This document shows, piece after piece, positions 1 through 13,949 of a stretch of 64,000 bases of DNA. The notes beneath the pieces were generated by a model. That model did no database searches, had not been told where the DNA came from, and saw only the letters and a list, made by a program, of their open reading frames with translations. Source of the DNA: Eucalyptus grandis (lineage: Eukaryota; Streptophyta; Magnoliopsida; Myrtales; Myrtaceae); contig NC_052619.1 of the NCBI RefSeq assembly GCF_016545825.1, forward strand, positions 32,093,803 through 32,157,802, given 5' to 3'. The translations under genes were made by a program, and so were the position numbers. Position 1 is the stretch's first letter; the number at the start of each line of letters is the position of its first letter.

Positions 1-655
1 CAAGTATACACCTTTATACAACTAACTGCATCTACAACCTGCAAACTGAAAAGCCAAAAGCATCTAAATCGCCATGCCTTCTGAAGATCTGGGTCTTCTC
101 TCCTAATTTCTCTGCACTAAAGAAAGACTAAACTTTGCAATGCAACTACCAGAAGCATGGCACTTGCCGGAACGAAAAGAAGAAAACAATCATGAACGAG
201 CTAATATTTCTGGAGGTATGACCAAAAGAAAACAAGACATGAAAAGTTTCAGAGGCAATGATTTAGAATCAGGTTAGATGAATCAAAACCAGCAGATTTT
301 AGACTGAGATACGAAAGTAACAAGGGAGATTTATCGCAATTTGGGTCCGTGTCTCGATAAAGGTCATCTCTTCTTTCCACGTGAGAGGACCCGTGCAAAT
401 GAACTACACGGAAGGAAAACTTGGTTTCTGCAGGATTGGTTCATTACAGTGGACTCTTGCTTGGTTCCATTTCCATCATAATCCTCACAAAATTGCTGCC
501 ATGAGCCCCATGAAATGCTTCGCTGTAGATACAGGAAAATAATCATAATAGATGACCAAATCAGAGTCTTAAACAAAGATTTAACGTGTCAAGCAAGATG
601 AGAGATCTACCACAAAGAAAACTGCAATAACAAGGATAAAGAAGATAGCCCCATA
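1..655 (-). repeat. Segmental duplicate of KIN-8B 3' end (copy A)
   Basis: This stretch aligns by eye, in the same orientation, with 17783-18487, the terminal exon and 3' flank of the KIN-8B gene. Shared blocks include the region around 28-165 (matching about 17815-17955) and 600-645 (matching about 18425-18475). Many substitutions and small indels separate the copies, so the duplication is not recent. Similarity stops near 655, and the left edge lies outside the window. The copied part contains one exon remnant (364-522). Confidence 0.8.
364..522 (-). pseudogene. Orphan decayed copy of KIN-8B terminal exon
   Basis: This is a remnant of the last coding exon of a kinesin-8, matching 18140-18346. 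The acceptor AG is still present before position 522. The reading frame shares the stretch [11 protein letters not shown] with the parent (here SCRNQVFLPCSS) and the KQES tract. Relative to the parent it has lost about 15 bp near its start. A 1-base shift after the FAR residues replaces the original C-terminus and ends at a TGA at 364. No motor or coiled-coil exon accompanies it inside the window; such exons would have to lie to the right, where the bHLH gene sits instead. It is therefore an orphan exon, most likely non-functional. It could in principle act as an alternative 3' exon or UTR for a neighbour, but nothing in the sequence shows that. Confidence 0.75.
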
Positions 656-916
656 CTACCTCCAAGCAGTTCAAAACAGGTGACAAGGGCAACAGAAGCG
701 AGACCAATAGAGAAATAAAGCCAGGAGGGCAACGCGAGTGACAATTTCCCACAATTCTTGCACTAACGCGTGGTTAAATCTTGCACTAACAGATAATTAC
801 CACAATCAGTAAGAAGTTACAATGCACATAATAGTACAATTACCCACAACTCTTGCACTAACACGTAATCAAGAACATCTCTAAGACACAGACCATGGCA
901 ATAAACCGATTTTTGC

Positions 917-3900
917 CTAACAAGCTGACCGTCTTGAAGATGATCCGACGAACATGGTCAGAGCATCGCGTAGTTTTTCAACAATCTCCTCAATTGTCGG
1001 GCAGTTCTCATTTTCTATCTGCAAGTAATGTAGACGAAACAAGTATGATTTCTATATAACCGAAGATGAAATACCATAACTCTGCTCTGAATAAGAAGAG
1101 ATTAATTTATACAGCAACATCTCAAACAACAAGTGGTTTGAACATGCTCTAAGAATTTGTGCACATATGATATTTAATTTTTAACAGTCGTTTCCTTTGG
1201 CAGGTGGAATTAGTAATCTTCTCTCGTTTATTGTTATTTTGGACGTAAAAAACGAAATCCAAAAGCTTCTGGGGCATGACGAGAAGTGACGCCAAAGCTC
1301 ATATAATTATCGAGGAACCATATTACGGACTTTTCAATACCGAAATCTGGATAACAGTTCGTTTCCAAGAATATCTGAACAGACAATATGCTCTCCACAA
1401 AGGATCAGAATGCAAAATTGTCCGCAGGAGTAGGAAATCAGAAACTAGTTGAAGTTTTAAGAGAATAATTTTCATGGAAACAATATGAAGAAATTGGCAA
1501 TAATTACCTGGGCCACAATTGTGATATCCAGGAGGGAACTCCCAAATGTTAGGACGCCAATATTTAGAGTTGTCAAGTTCATGTCCTCCATTTGTTTCAT
1601 CACTTCCTTGATGCAACCCTCGTGCTTCTCACATTGGACTTTGATCAAAACGTTCTTCCCCAACACCCGGGCTTTGACCTCAGGTAGTTGCTGATCGATG
1701 GGTGAATCATACGACTTCTCGTCAGATGGAAAACATATAACGCCATCACCACGTTGGAGCGATGGCTTCTTTGCGAAGATCGCGGATTCCACGGTTCTCA
1801 TGGCCACCTCTTCCTCGAGGATCTTCTCACGTTCCTCAAGTTGTTTCAAGTACTTTATCGTATCTCCTAGGACAGAAGCCTTGTCCAGCTACACGGCCAG
1901 AACATTTATCAATTTTTTTGCGGGAACAATGAAGGCATATAATGTGATGAATTGGAATACAGTGCTACGTATTTGGTCCCTAAGTTTCTGGCGATTGATA
2001 AAGGCCCTTGTAGGTGGTGGAACCTTTGTTATGGTGACTATTTCAACAAGAGGTGAGTCTCAATTTCCAAACAATCCGTAAGCAAGTACCTGTATAAATC
2101 GGACTATTTTACCTAGAGGTCAAATTTAAGTTGGTTTGTCTAGCATTTTACCTCTTAAAAGGGTTTTGTTTTCCTCAATCGTTTGTAGGGATTAGTTTTC
2201 TAATTGATGAGACGACTATGAATAGTATGAAAAGAGTGCTACAAGTACTCTCTAATGATCTCAAATCACTAACTAACATATACAAAATGTTATGCATGAA
2301 ATATGACTTATTTGATTGATTGTCCTTTGATAGTCATGACAGTGTAAATTAAGCAGTACAATACGAAATTCAAGTTTGATTTTAATTCATGACAACAAAA
2401 CTAAGGATCTAAATGTGGTAAGTAACTAGAAAGAGATGGACACACCTCTAGACAAGTTCAGAAGACAGTATCTTAAGATATGTAAAAGATATTGACTTAT
2501 GCAGATTACACCGATCTAAATCATTTGACGATAGATAAATAGAATCTTATCAAATTTTAAATGCGTGAATAGTATCTAGTAATAATTTATTACAAGAAAG
2601 AATATCCAATCACCAACATGTTGCAAACATGTATCAAACAATCTAAATCAACTCAATCATCGTCGAGCTTAAGTGGTTGAATGATTTTCATGAATTCCGG
2701 TGTAATAGTATGAGCAACCCTTTGCCCATATGTAGTTGGGTATTAATCTAAAATGATAATCATGATTCACTTAAATTGTCTATCATTGATTTACAGTTTC
2801 TTAGTTTATGGGCAAATTGTGTTAGTTTAACTTTACTCCTTAAGAGAACACACACATGTTCTCATGAATATGATGGTCAAAACTAATTTAATTCATTAAT
2901 ACAAAAACAAAACAAAAAATCCCAATCACAAGAACAGAAAAGCTCTTTTCCTCAAATTATTAATCTATATGATTCTCTGATCTCGGTCTTTGGTCTTGCC
3001 CTCTCATGGATTCCTCTCTCGTTATTTGAAGTCAGCAACTGCTTTCTACCTTTTTATCTAAGGTGCATTGGCATATTATCGCCAATCCGTGTATCTAAAA
3101 GTTAGATAGTCTTTGGAAACTGGTATGCTACCCTCAATAAACACACACTAAAACAATCACGTATGTCCTCCATTGTCAATTTAGCGAACAGCATGTAAGG
3201 CCACTGTCCAAGTACCCATTTGCCAATGTCAATCTCAAAAGTCTACCTTTTTTATCCGAGTTGCATATGATCTCCAATCCGCGATTCTAAAAGTTAGGTA
3301 GACTCTTGAGATTGGTTTGCTCCCTCGATAAACAAATCCTTAGAGTATTTCATAAACCTGGGGTTTACCTACCTAAGGTGTGTTTCCTCACCATAAATAA
3401 AAAGTAATTAACTTTTCCATTACTCATTATGCAAAGTCAAGCATTAAGCGACGAGGTCCTTCTTATTCAGTAGGGAGGAAGATAAATGTCTATATTATTG
3501 TTAGTCCTCCAAATAGTTAGCATAGCATACTGCAGATACATATCCTGTCAAGAGGGTCCTAATTTTTTTTCCCGTTTATCAAAAAGACAAGTATTAGCTT
3601 AATGTGACTTATTAATATTTGGTTAATTTCTCAAATGAAACCAAGATTGCGAACACACCTAATAGAAATATATGATGAAGGTGGAAAAAAAGAAACAGAT
3701 ACCATTCCTTCAGGAACTTTCACACAAAAATAATTCATTTGGAGTACCTTTGTAAGGCCCGGAATGATGGATGAAAGAGCAATGAACCGCTGGCTCAGCT
3801 TCTCCCGGCGCTTCCTCTCTGCAATAACGTGTTCTGGTCCATGCAAAGTTGTTCTACTAAATGGACCACCACCACCACCACTTCTCTTTATCTTCATATT

Positions 3901-4529
3901 TTCCCCATCTTGCAACTCACAGGTTCCTAGAAAACAAATATAAGAATAACAGAAAGCGAAGAGAGAAATTTTTCATTTCCATCACGCCACCAAATAACTG
4001 TTTCAGCCTTCAACAGTTTGTCAGTCCACAAGCCTCACTTACCAGGATATTGCTGAGACATGTTTGGGTATAGATCTGAGTTCTGAAAGGATATAATTTG
4101 AGAATTTGATGGTGGAGATGGTTTCATTTGGGGGTTTTTGTGCTCGGTTCCGATAGGGACATCACGCGAATGGCCAACCTTTTGGATTTGATTTGAAGAG
4201 TAGGTCGATGCCGAAGAAAATGAAGTAAATTGATTAAAGCCAGACTCGGTGGGAGAGTAACCAAAGGGATTCATTTGATATTGATCCACGAAGGCCAGAT
4301 TTTCCGTCACCCTGAGAAAAATTCGAACGATGTTTTGAGCACTCAATCCGCCTAAAACTTCAAGATTCTGCTAAAAGAAAAACACTGTGCACTACTACAT
4401 AGCAAAATTGAAGAAACTCAATGTATCATAAAATACTTAATTATTGGAAAAATAGCATCATCCAAACCACACGTTTCTGTGGCCAAAAGAAAACGAAAGA
4501 GATCCCAAACCAATGGAGATGGACTCCAT
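917..4529 (-). CDS. bHLH transcription factor, bHLH18/19/20/25-like
   Basis: This is a nuclear DNA-binding regulator. Proposed exons, in transcription order, are 4468-4529 (uncertain), 4043-4311, 3748-3926, 1508-1888 and 917-1018. Phases match at every junction and give about 330 aa, usual for this clade. Residues near 120-175 form the bHLH: a basic region HVIAERKRREK with the His-Glu-Arg triad expected for E-box/G-box binding, helix 1 RFIALSSIIPGL, and helix 2 LDKASVLGDTIKYLKQLEER, which is split by a 1.86-kb intron inside the loop. The C-terminus (from about PEVKARVLGKNVLIKVQC) resembles the ACT-like dimerisation domain of plant bHLHs. The N-terminal motif DQYQMNPF is typical of the subgroup. 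The first exon is inferred from an ATG at 4529 and a phase-compatible donor near 4467, so the true start may differ. Arabidopsis relatives act in jasmonate and iron responses; the role here is inferred only from the family. Confidence 0.85.
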
Positions 4530-4937
4530 TATGAAGTCTCGTTCCAACAAAAAAGCTTCAAGGTTGGAACTTCTATTGTTTTCTCTTTCCTGGATCTCTT
4601 CCTTGAGAAAGAAAAACAGGAATGCTAACATAAAATCGATAGATCCAAACCATTACCAACCCAAACTAGCAAAAGAATGGGAAAAAGAGAAGTGGGAAGA
4701 GAGAGAGAGAGAGAACATTTCCTTTTGTAGGATCTCAGGAACATTGCAACACAATGTAATGTCAGCAAGTAAACAGCCTACGAGTCAAAAAGATTTTAAA
4801 GGGATCATTTGTAAGTGGAGCGAAGCTCACCGACGAAGGAGGAGAAGGAGGAGGTCGGCGAGGGTTTTTGTACTTTCTTGGAAAGCTTATGAAGTTGCTG
4901 AGCTTTCTGTACCTTGGTTTTGTTTAAAGGGCACGCA

Positions 4938-4988
<51 letters not shown>

Positions 4989-7091
4989 CTATAAAAAACT
5001 CACCACGAGGGGAACGCTCTCGCCAACCTTTCAAGGACCAAAAATAATTTCTGTACTTATTCTTATTCCCATGCGTTCGTTGGCTTGTAATTCCATTTAC
5101 TCTTTTTTTCAGCCTCGTTGGCGCATTTTGACGGATTCCGCTTAGGGTTCCACGTGAACACTTTCCGTTATGTTCGTGGATTGGACTTAACAAATACTTT
5201 TATATTCTCCTTTCCTTTAAATAAATCGGTTTATGAAATAATATCTTTTGACACGAAGAGAACATGGAGTGCTGAGGTAGACTTGTTGATCGCCTTGTCA
5301 TGAATATCCAATCGATTTTCTTGATTCCACTTTAATATATGCTTTTTCAAGTAATTTTTGTCCCAAATTGAGTTTTCTTCAAAACAAGAATGTGGGAAGA
5401 TATAGCACTTTTTCAAAATCCGCATTTATGTGTCACTAAATATAGGATTACACCAAGTAGTCGACTGCACTTGACGAATGTAGAAATACGTTTATCTCAT
5501 ATGGCGATATTTGTCCTTGGTGGGAGTGAGCTTCTATGGGCGCAAGAATTTAAACTATTTGCTATCGACACTAAATCAATCATGTGACCGATACAGGAAT
5601 GAGCGCAGTGGCTGCACGTCTAGATGATGGTATTAGTAAAAAGATTCACTGTCAGTGGATTTGGGGGGCTTCTATGGTCTATCGAAGAGCCGATTTCTTG
5701 ACCGTTATCGGTTATAATCATGTGCATTTCTTCGTTCCTCTCCTATATGAAGAAATTGCAATACACAGAAACTTACAAAATACAATCAATGAGTGAGATT
5801 TCTCATCATTTAATTGGATGGCCACCACATTCTTGAGCAAGCTGATCCTTGGTGCAGTGCGTTGTTGTGAACTCCATTAGGTTTGATTGTGTGGCGTATA
5901 GAGAAACCCCCGCTTTGATTACTCCTCCGAGAGAAACACTCCAATTCTTTCTTCTTCTTCCTTTTTTTTTTCCAGGGAGAAAGTGGGGTGGGATGTGAAG
6001 AGAGACTCCAATTCATTAGTAATAAAATGACTGAATTGAAATATATTTAGATCTCAAAATTGACATCTTGCCTTGCATTTGTAAACTTATTGTTAAGGTA
6101 GACTTGCAAGCGGTCATTTCCCTTCTTCAAAAATAAACTTCCTCACTCAATTCTGGGGACATCCTCCTTTCTTAGATTGTGAATATGTAGAGTATTTCCT
6201 ATAACCTAAAATTGTAGATACTTTTAGAGAATGAAATTAATGTGCAGATTGATGAGCAAATTAAATACTTCAGTTGTCTGATGTAAATGACATGTTAATA
6301 TCATATAAGTCATTGAGAGGTTATTTTCTTTATGATAGAAGATCATATAAGATCAAATTTTATTAGGAGAGTAATGATATAACTTTAGGGCTTTGCCCTT
6401 ATTTCTTATCAAAATAAATAAATAAATAAAATGATTGAATTAAATGGCGACCCAAAGGCAAGAGAATTATATTATTATATGACATTTATAATCTCGAGTA
6501 AAAAGAGTTATTTAATAATCACTCTGTGTCATAATTTTTTTATTGAGCTGTCATAGAATACAAAGACTTAAAGAAATTATCTGGTGAAATTTCCTCTTTT
6601 TTGACCCGACAGCCACTCTATTCTAAACTAACCGATCTTCGGATATTTGGGAAACTTCCCATCGAATGGAAGACATCAATCGGCGACAGAGACGGATGAC
6701 ACTTCTTTCTATGGGCACTATTTCGCAACGTGTCTCTAAGCAATTCGTACAAAAAGTAGTTTCTGATTCTAGTAGTTCTTCTTTGAAAGTGGGGCTCCCA
6801 ATATAAAATTCCTAGTTACCCCACACAAGGAGCACGGCCAGATTTCGTTGAGATCTTGAGAGCTTAATTATTCTAATGCAGAAGAGATATGGAGCTTCAG
6901 TGAGAGCCACGAAACCCCATCACATGGAGCACGAGCAGATTTCTATATGTTTAGTGCGTGAGGAGGAATTGGGGGAAAAAAAATAAAAAGAAAGGGAAGT
7001 AGATAAAAAAATCAAGGGCCAAGAGAAAAGGATGGAGGAGAAATTTAGAATGTAAAGAGAGAGACAATGAAAGTAGAATCCAAAAAGAATG
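4530..7091. other. Intergenic region upstream of bHLH gene
   Basis: The first 400 bp probably hold the bHLH promoter and leader. A splice-donor-like GTGAGC follows a pyrimidine-rich stretch near 4830 on the minus strand and could mark a 5' UTR intron. The remainder to 7091 is AT-rich with homopolymer runs. Short reading frames at 5390-5800 resemble no family I recognise, and I see no gene. Confidence 0.5.
4941..4986. repeat. (CT)n microsatellite
   Basis: This is a pure CT run of about 46 bp. On the coding strand of the bHLH gene it reads as a GA repeat about 410 bp upstream of the proposed ATG. It could lie in the promoter or 5' leader, where GA/CT tracts are common in plants. Length polymorphism is likely. 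Confidence 0.9.
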
Positions 7092-7718
7092 GGGAGAATT
7101 ACAAAAAAAAAAAGTCATAAACCTATTATAATTGTGCTAATTCAATCTTAAACTTTTTTTGATCAATTTAGTTCTAAATCTTTTATAATTGTGCCAATTT
7201 AGTCCATCTAGCCAAAATTGGTCAATCGGCGCTAATATGGACACCGGCCGTCCTGCGAAAGCAGACATTGCAATTTTTTAATAAATATTTTTTTAAAAAT
7301 TTTAATTTTTTTTTCTTTTTTTCTTTTTTTTTTCACCTTCTCCTTCCTCCGGCCACCCAACGCCGGCCAAAGGCGAGGCCAGGCCGGTCACATTGTTGCT
7401 TTGGGCGGGGGCCGAGCCTCACCACTAGCCGGGAAGGCTAACCTCGCCGGCCCTTGCCTTCGGTCGGCTAGAGGAATGAGAAGGTGGAAAAAAAAAAAAA
7501 GAATTCAAAAATTCAAAAAATATTAAAAAAATTAGAAAATAAAAATAAAAAATTTAAAAAATTTCATGTTAGCTTTCGCCGAACGGCTGGCTAATTTTGG
7601 TCAGATAAATTAAATTGGCATAATTGTAAAAGGTTTATGACTAAATTGACTAAAAAAAAAGGTTTATGATTGAATTAGCACAATTATAATAGGTTTAAGA
7701 CTTTTTAGTAATTCTCCC
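7092..7718. mobile_element. TIR foldback element with 9-bp target duplication (MULE-like MITE)
   Basis: The ends are long inverted repeats. The left begins GGGAGAATTAC and continues to TATTATAATTGTGC; the right is its reverse complement, ending TAATTCTCCC. The inverted similarity extends for about 55 bp and recurs more weakly further inward. The 9 bases AAAAGAATG occur directly before (7083-7091) and after (7719-7727) the element, a target duplication length typical of Mutator-like transposons. The interior has A/T tracts and a GC-rich centre, with no transposase frame. It is non-autonomous. Confidence 0.8.
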
Positions 7719-8029
7719 AAAAGAATGAGAAATGAAATTTTCTATTAACCAGCTATAGCTTTTTATTTTATAATGTCTTTAAGGTACTTACTGAAATTGA
7801 GTAAGGGAAATTTATAATTTGCAATTAATTGACTTTTCTAACAAACAAACAAAAAAATCCATTGACTTTTTTCGCAATATGCTTAGTTGATGGTCATGGA
7901 GAAGAACTTTTTTTAATAATCTTATGTTTAGATCATCCATCGGATTTTGATTATCATCATACCTACTCTATAAGAGGTGCATCACACTTAATACGCTTGA
8001 AATTCATTTGTGGGGGAAAATTATCCAAA

Positions 8030-8727
8030 CATCCTAAATTTATTATATTTTAGTTAATTCAATCCTAAACTTTCTAATTTGTCAAATGTAATCCTAATAA
8101 GATGATTTTTCAATGTAATCCTTCCAGTCAAATTTCCATTGAAAATTACCGATGTGTGCGCTAGATGTCTTATGTAAAATAACTGGTGTTGACATAAACA
8201 ATTTTTGCATCCATTTATTAAATCTTCTTTTCCTTTTCTATTCATTTTTTCCTTCTTCCTTTTGAGCCTTTTTTTTTTTTTGGTTTCCATTTCGCCTATG
8301 GACAGTCTCAACAATGATCAACAATTGCCCCCACTATGCTAAGGCCTAGTGACCAAAGGAGGAAGAACGGCGGCAAAAAAAAAAAAAAAAGAAGGAAGAA
8401 ATTCAAATAGAATTATAAAAAATGTCGACGTTAGCATTGGTTGTTGCCACGTAGATAACTAGCATTGACTAGATTATCACCATGTCAATCATTTCCAACC
8501 AAAGTTGACTTAAAAAGTTATATTAAATAATATTTAAAATGTTTATGACTAAATTGGCCAAATTGAATAATATCTACCATTTCCAACTAAAATTGACTTG
8601 AAAAGTAATATTAAATATCCGTTAAAAATTTTATGACTAAATTGGCCAAATTGAATAGTTTTGAATTGGAATTGAATCGGCCGCTCATATAATAGTTTGA
8701 GGATTTTCTAGACAATTATTCATTTTT
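8030..8727. mobile_element. Degenerate foldback element related to the 7092 family
   Basis: The left side carries AATTCAATCCTAAACTTT with further 'aatc-taa' modules. The right side carries their inverted forms (ACTAAATTGGCCAAATTG occurs twice, near 8550 and 8635). The architecture matches the 7092 element: inverted modules around a poly-T/poly-A centre with short GC-rich words. The ends are eroded and I could not find a target duplication. Confidence 0.55.
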
Positions 8728-10588
8728 TGCGAATATAATTTAAATTGCTTTTGTCTCTGATAACCCACTTAAAAGAATTGATTTTAAATCACAAAGCCAA
8801 TTTTAACAAGTATCACACATTAGTTTTGAAATTATATTTTTACCTAAAAATACTGAGTAAAACAATCCAATTATCAAAAACTCATAAAATACCCTACGAT
8901 CCCCACAAATCAATTAAATTCAAGGTTTTTTTTTTTTTTAATCTATGCTAATTGTCCCGATTCAAAATAACTTGCAGGCAGTTGCAAGAACAAATGACTT
9001 CCAATTTTGTGAACTAAAGGTTCCAGGACACTTCGTCCGGCTTCCGCAACCTTGAGGTTCGTTTCTTTTGTTTCAATTTGAGCAGCAAAGACTACAATAT
9101 CTGGAAAGCTGGATTGGAAAGTGGATGACAGAATCAACTCTCGAAGGGAGAGTGTTGGAAATCGATGATGACTACCAACATAATCATAGTCTGCATAACT
9201 CAATCTCGGTTAGAATGTGCATCCCTATTGGAGCACCATGCACTAGTCCTTCCCCCAATATAATCCACATTTAAACCTGATGTCAAATTAGAACAACCCA
9301 GAAGAAGCTGACCCATATCACCAGAAGAACAGCACAAAAAGCATTCGTCGCCAAACCTTACAGACATCATATTCGTACGAAAATTGAAGATGACAGCAAA
9401 TCCATTGCCTTAATCGGAATGTCCACATTACGACGACGACCATCCATGGACATCACTCAAATGCTTAAAAGCCCAAGAAAACTCACTTTTAGCAGCAGCA
9501 GCAGCAACAACAAAACCAAGAAAAGACATGGAGAAAAACAGTTTCATACATTACTTGATAGGATAGCAACATGACAACCGTACCTTCCTAGAGAACAAAA
9601 TGAGATAATCGAACAAACAACTACCATTAGAGAGGTAGTTAGTATTGTTGAACCAATGCATATTACAGCCGATAAAGCTAGATGGTGATTGTAAAGAAAG
9701 CTACTAAATCCTAGAAGAACTCAGGGAGGAAAAATATTTCTTAACTCTTGATATAACGAAACCATCATAAAGACAGTCAGCCACTGCCCAACCAACCGTG
9801 AGTCATGTTTCAGTAGCAGAAGGATAGCGTGCAGGCATTTGGAAACATGACTATCTTACTCAAAACAAGATAAGACTAAGAATTTGCCAACAAGGATTTG
9901 TTAAAACAGAACAGTAATCACAATCTCAGATCATAAACTGCCAACTCAGCAAAATCAAGCAAAATCTAACGCAATCCATCTACATACATTATGGAATCAT
10001 GGCGCGCATCTGAATTCATTAAGCAAAAAGATAATCTTCCCCAAACATTATAACTTTTCCTCATTAGAGACATCCAAAACTGTTATAGTAAAATCATCTT
10101 TTATTACATCCATAGCTGTCATATTAAAATCATTTCTCTTATAATGCTTATTGTTACACTATCGTATTGGAGAAGTAGACTTACCCACTACTCATCAGAA
10201 GCCACAGGCCCAACACCTTCCAGTTTACCTTTCAGTTCTTATACTATGCAGCTATTTCTTATACTATCGGCTTCGGTTTTTATCATTGTCAACACCTCAG
10301 TTCAGCCTCAGCGCAAACCTAGTTACTTCCATTGGAGAATAATTAAATAAGAGTAACTTCATAAGAGTACATCTGAACAACTTAATGATGCCCTCGAATG
10401 CATAAACAGTTAAAAATGTTACATACTCAAAAAGGATATTGGAACAAACCATTCTGACTGAACCAGAACATAAAGAACAAAATCCTTGGATGCATCTCGG
10501 AGGGGAGAGAAAAAAAAATCTAACCTGATTCAAGATTTACATTAATACCGCGCAATTAGTCCCCATAAAAAAGGTTATCCTAAAGAGA
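8728..10588. other. Intergenic / 3' flank of WDR5a gene, no gene recognised
   Basis: Nothing here shows convincing coding structure. A minus-strand open frame at 8943-9203 (86 codons) matches no family I know and lacks flanking splice or start context. A GCA/ACA-rich run sits near 9495-9520. The 3' UTR of the WDR5a-like gene probably occupies the rightmost few hundred bases. Confidence 0.4.
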
Positions 10589-12996
<2,408 letters not shown>

Positions 12997-13949
12997 GTGC
13001 GTTTGGTTCAAAGATTTGCAAACGGCTTTGAGTCCAATGCAAATCTTTAAAGCCCAAAGCTATTTTGGGAAAATGCAGCTTGTGTTTGGTAAAAAATTAC
13101 AAATGGACTTTGAGTTGAATGTGTGTTTGGTAAAAAAAACTTTTGCAAGAGGCTTCGATGAGTATTATTTTTTCTTTTCTTTTTTTTTTTTTGTTGAAAA
13201 TTCGATTAAACCCTTCGCCGGCCTGGGCAAGGGCACAGCCCGCCGCGAGCCAAATCTGGCGCCGGTGGCCGTCGGCTGAGGTCGCCCGACCTCGGGCGAG
13301 GGTCGCGCGACCCTAACCGAGGGCCGCCGGAGGTCGCCCGACCTCGGCGACCCTCGGCAAGGGTCGCGCGACCTAGCCGAGGGCCGCCGAGGTCGCCCGA
13401 CCTCGGCGACCCGTGGTCGCTCGACCCGGGGCCGCGCGACCCAAGCGACCACCGCCCGGGTCTCGCGGCCACAGCGGCCCTCGCCCGGGTCTCGCGACCC
13501 TCGCGTGACCGGCGAGGGCCGCTGCGGCCGCGAGACCCAGCGACGGTCGCCCGGGTCGCGCGCCCTGGGTCGAGCGACCCCCGGTCGCCCGAGGCTCGGC
13601 GACCTCCGGCGCCCTCTACCGGGTCGCGCGACCCTCGCCAAGGGTCGCCCGAGGGTCGCGCGACCTCGCCAACGGCCGCGGCGCCAAATCGGCTCGCCGG
13701 CGGCCATCGCCCTTCGCCCGATCCGGCGAAGGGTCACCCTTTTACATTTAAAAATAAATAAATAAAAGGGTAATAATGGAAATATGAAAAATCAATGAGG
13801 GTAATTTAGGAAGAAAAAATGTTTTCAGCATTTCCAAAGACTCCACTTTCATTTGAAAGCTCTTTGAGGAGGTTGCCAAACACTTTGTCTTTGGCTGAAG
13901 GAGCTTTGGGGGCTGGATGGGCTTTCTAAATGCCCATCCAAACGCACCA
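12997..13949. mobile_element. TIR element carrying a palindromic GC-rich array
   Basis: The ends are inverted: GTGCGTTTGG near 12997 and CCAAACGCAC at 13938-13947, each next to a TAA trinucleotide, weakly suggesting a PIF/Harbinger-type insertion. Sub-terminal words about 'fitting' A/T stretches and AAAGC/GCTTT also mirror each other. Between 13215 and 13730 is a block built from many variants of the palindrome GGTCGCGCGACC / GGTCGCCCGACC. Long open frames on both strands follow from this composition and are not credible genes. No transposase is present. Confidence 0.65.

Noticed and set aside
4513..5193. A 210-codon plus-strand frame and its antisense partner
   Set aside because: Both are driven by the CT microsatellite and purine-rich leader of the bHLH gene, with no family similarity.
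5584..5796. A 70-codon plus-strand frame
   Set aside because: Looked protein-like at first but matches no family I know and has no supporting exons.
8943..9203. An 86-codon minus-strand frame
   Set aside because: No recognisable domain, start context or splice partner. Kept only as a remark in the flank entry.
13165..13765. Arg/Gly/Pro-rich frames on both strands
   Set aside because: They fall entirely within the palindromic GC array of a transposable element and carry no domain.
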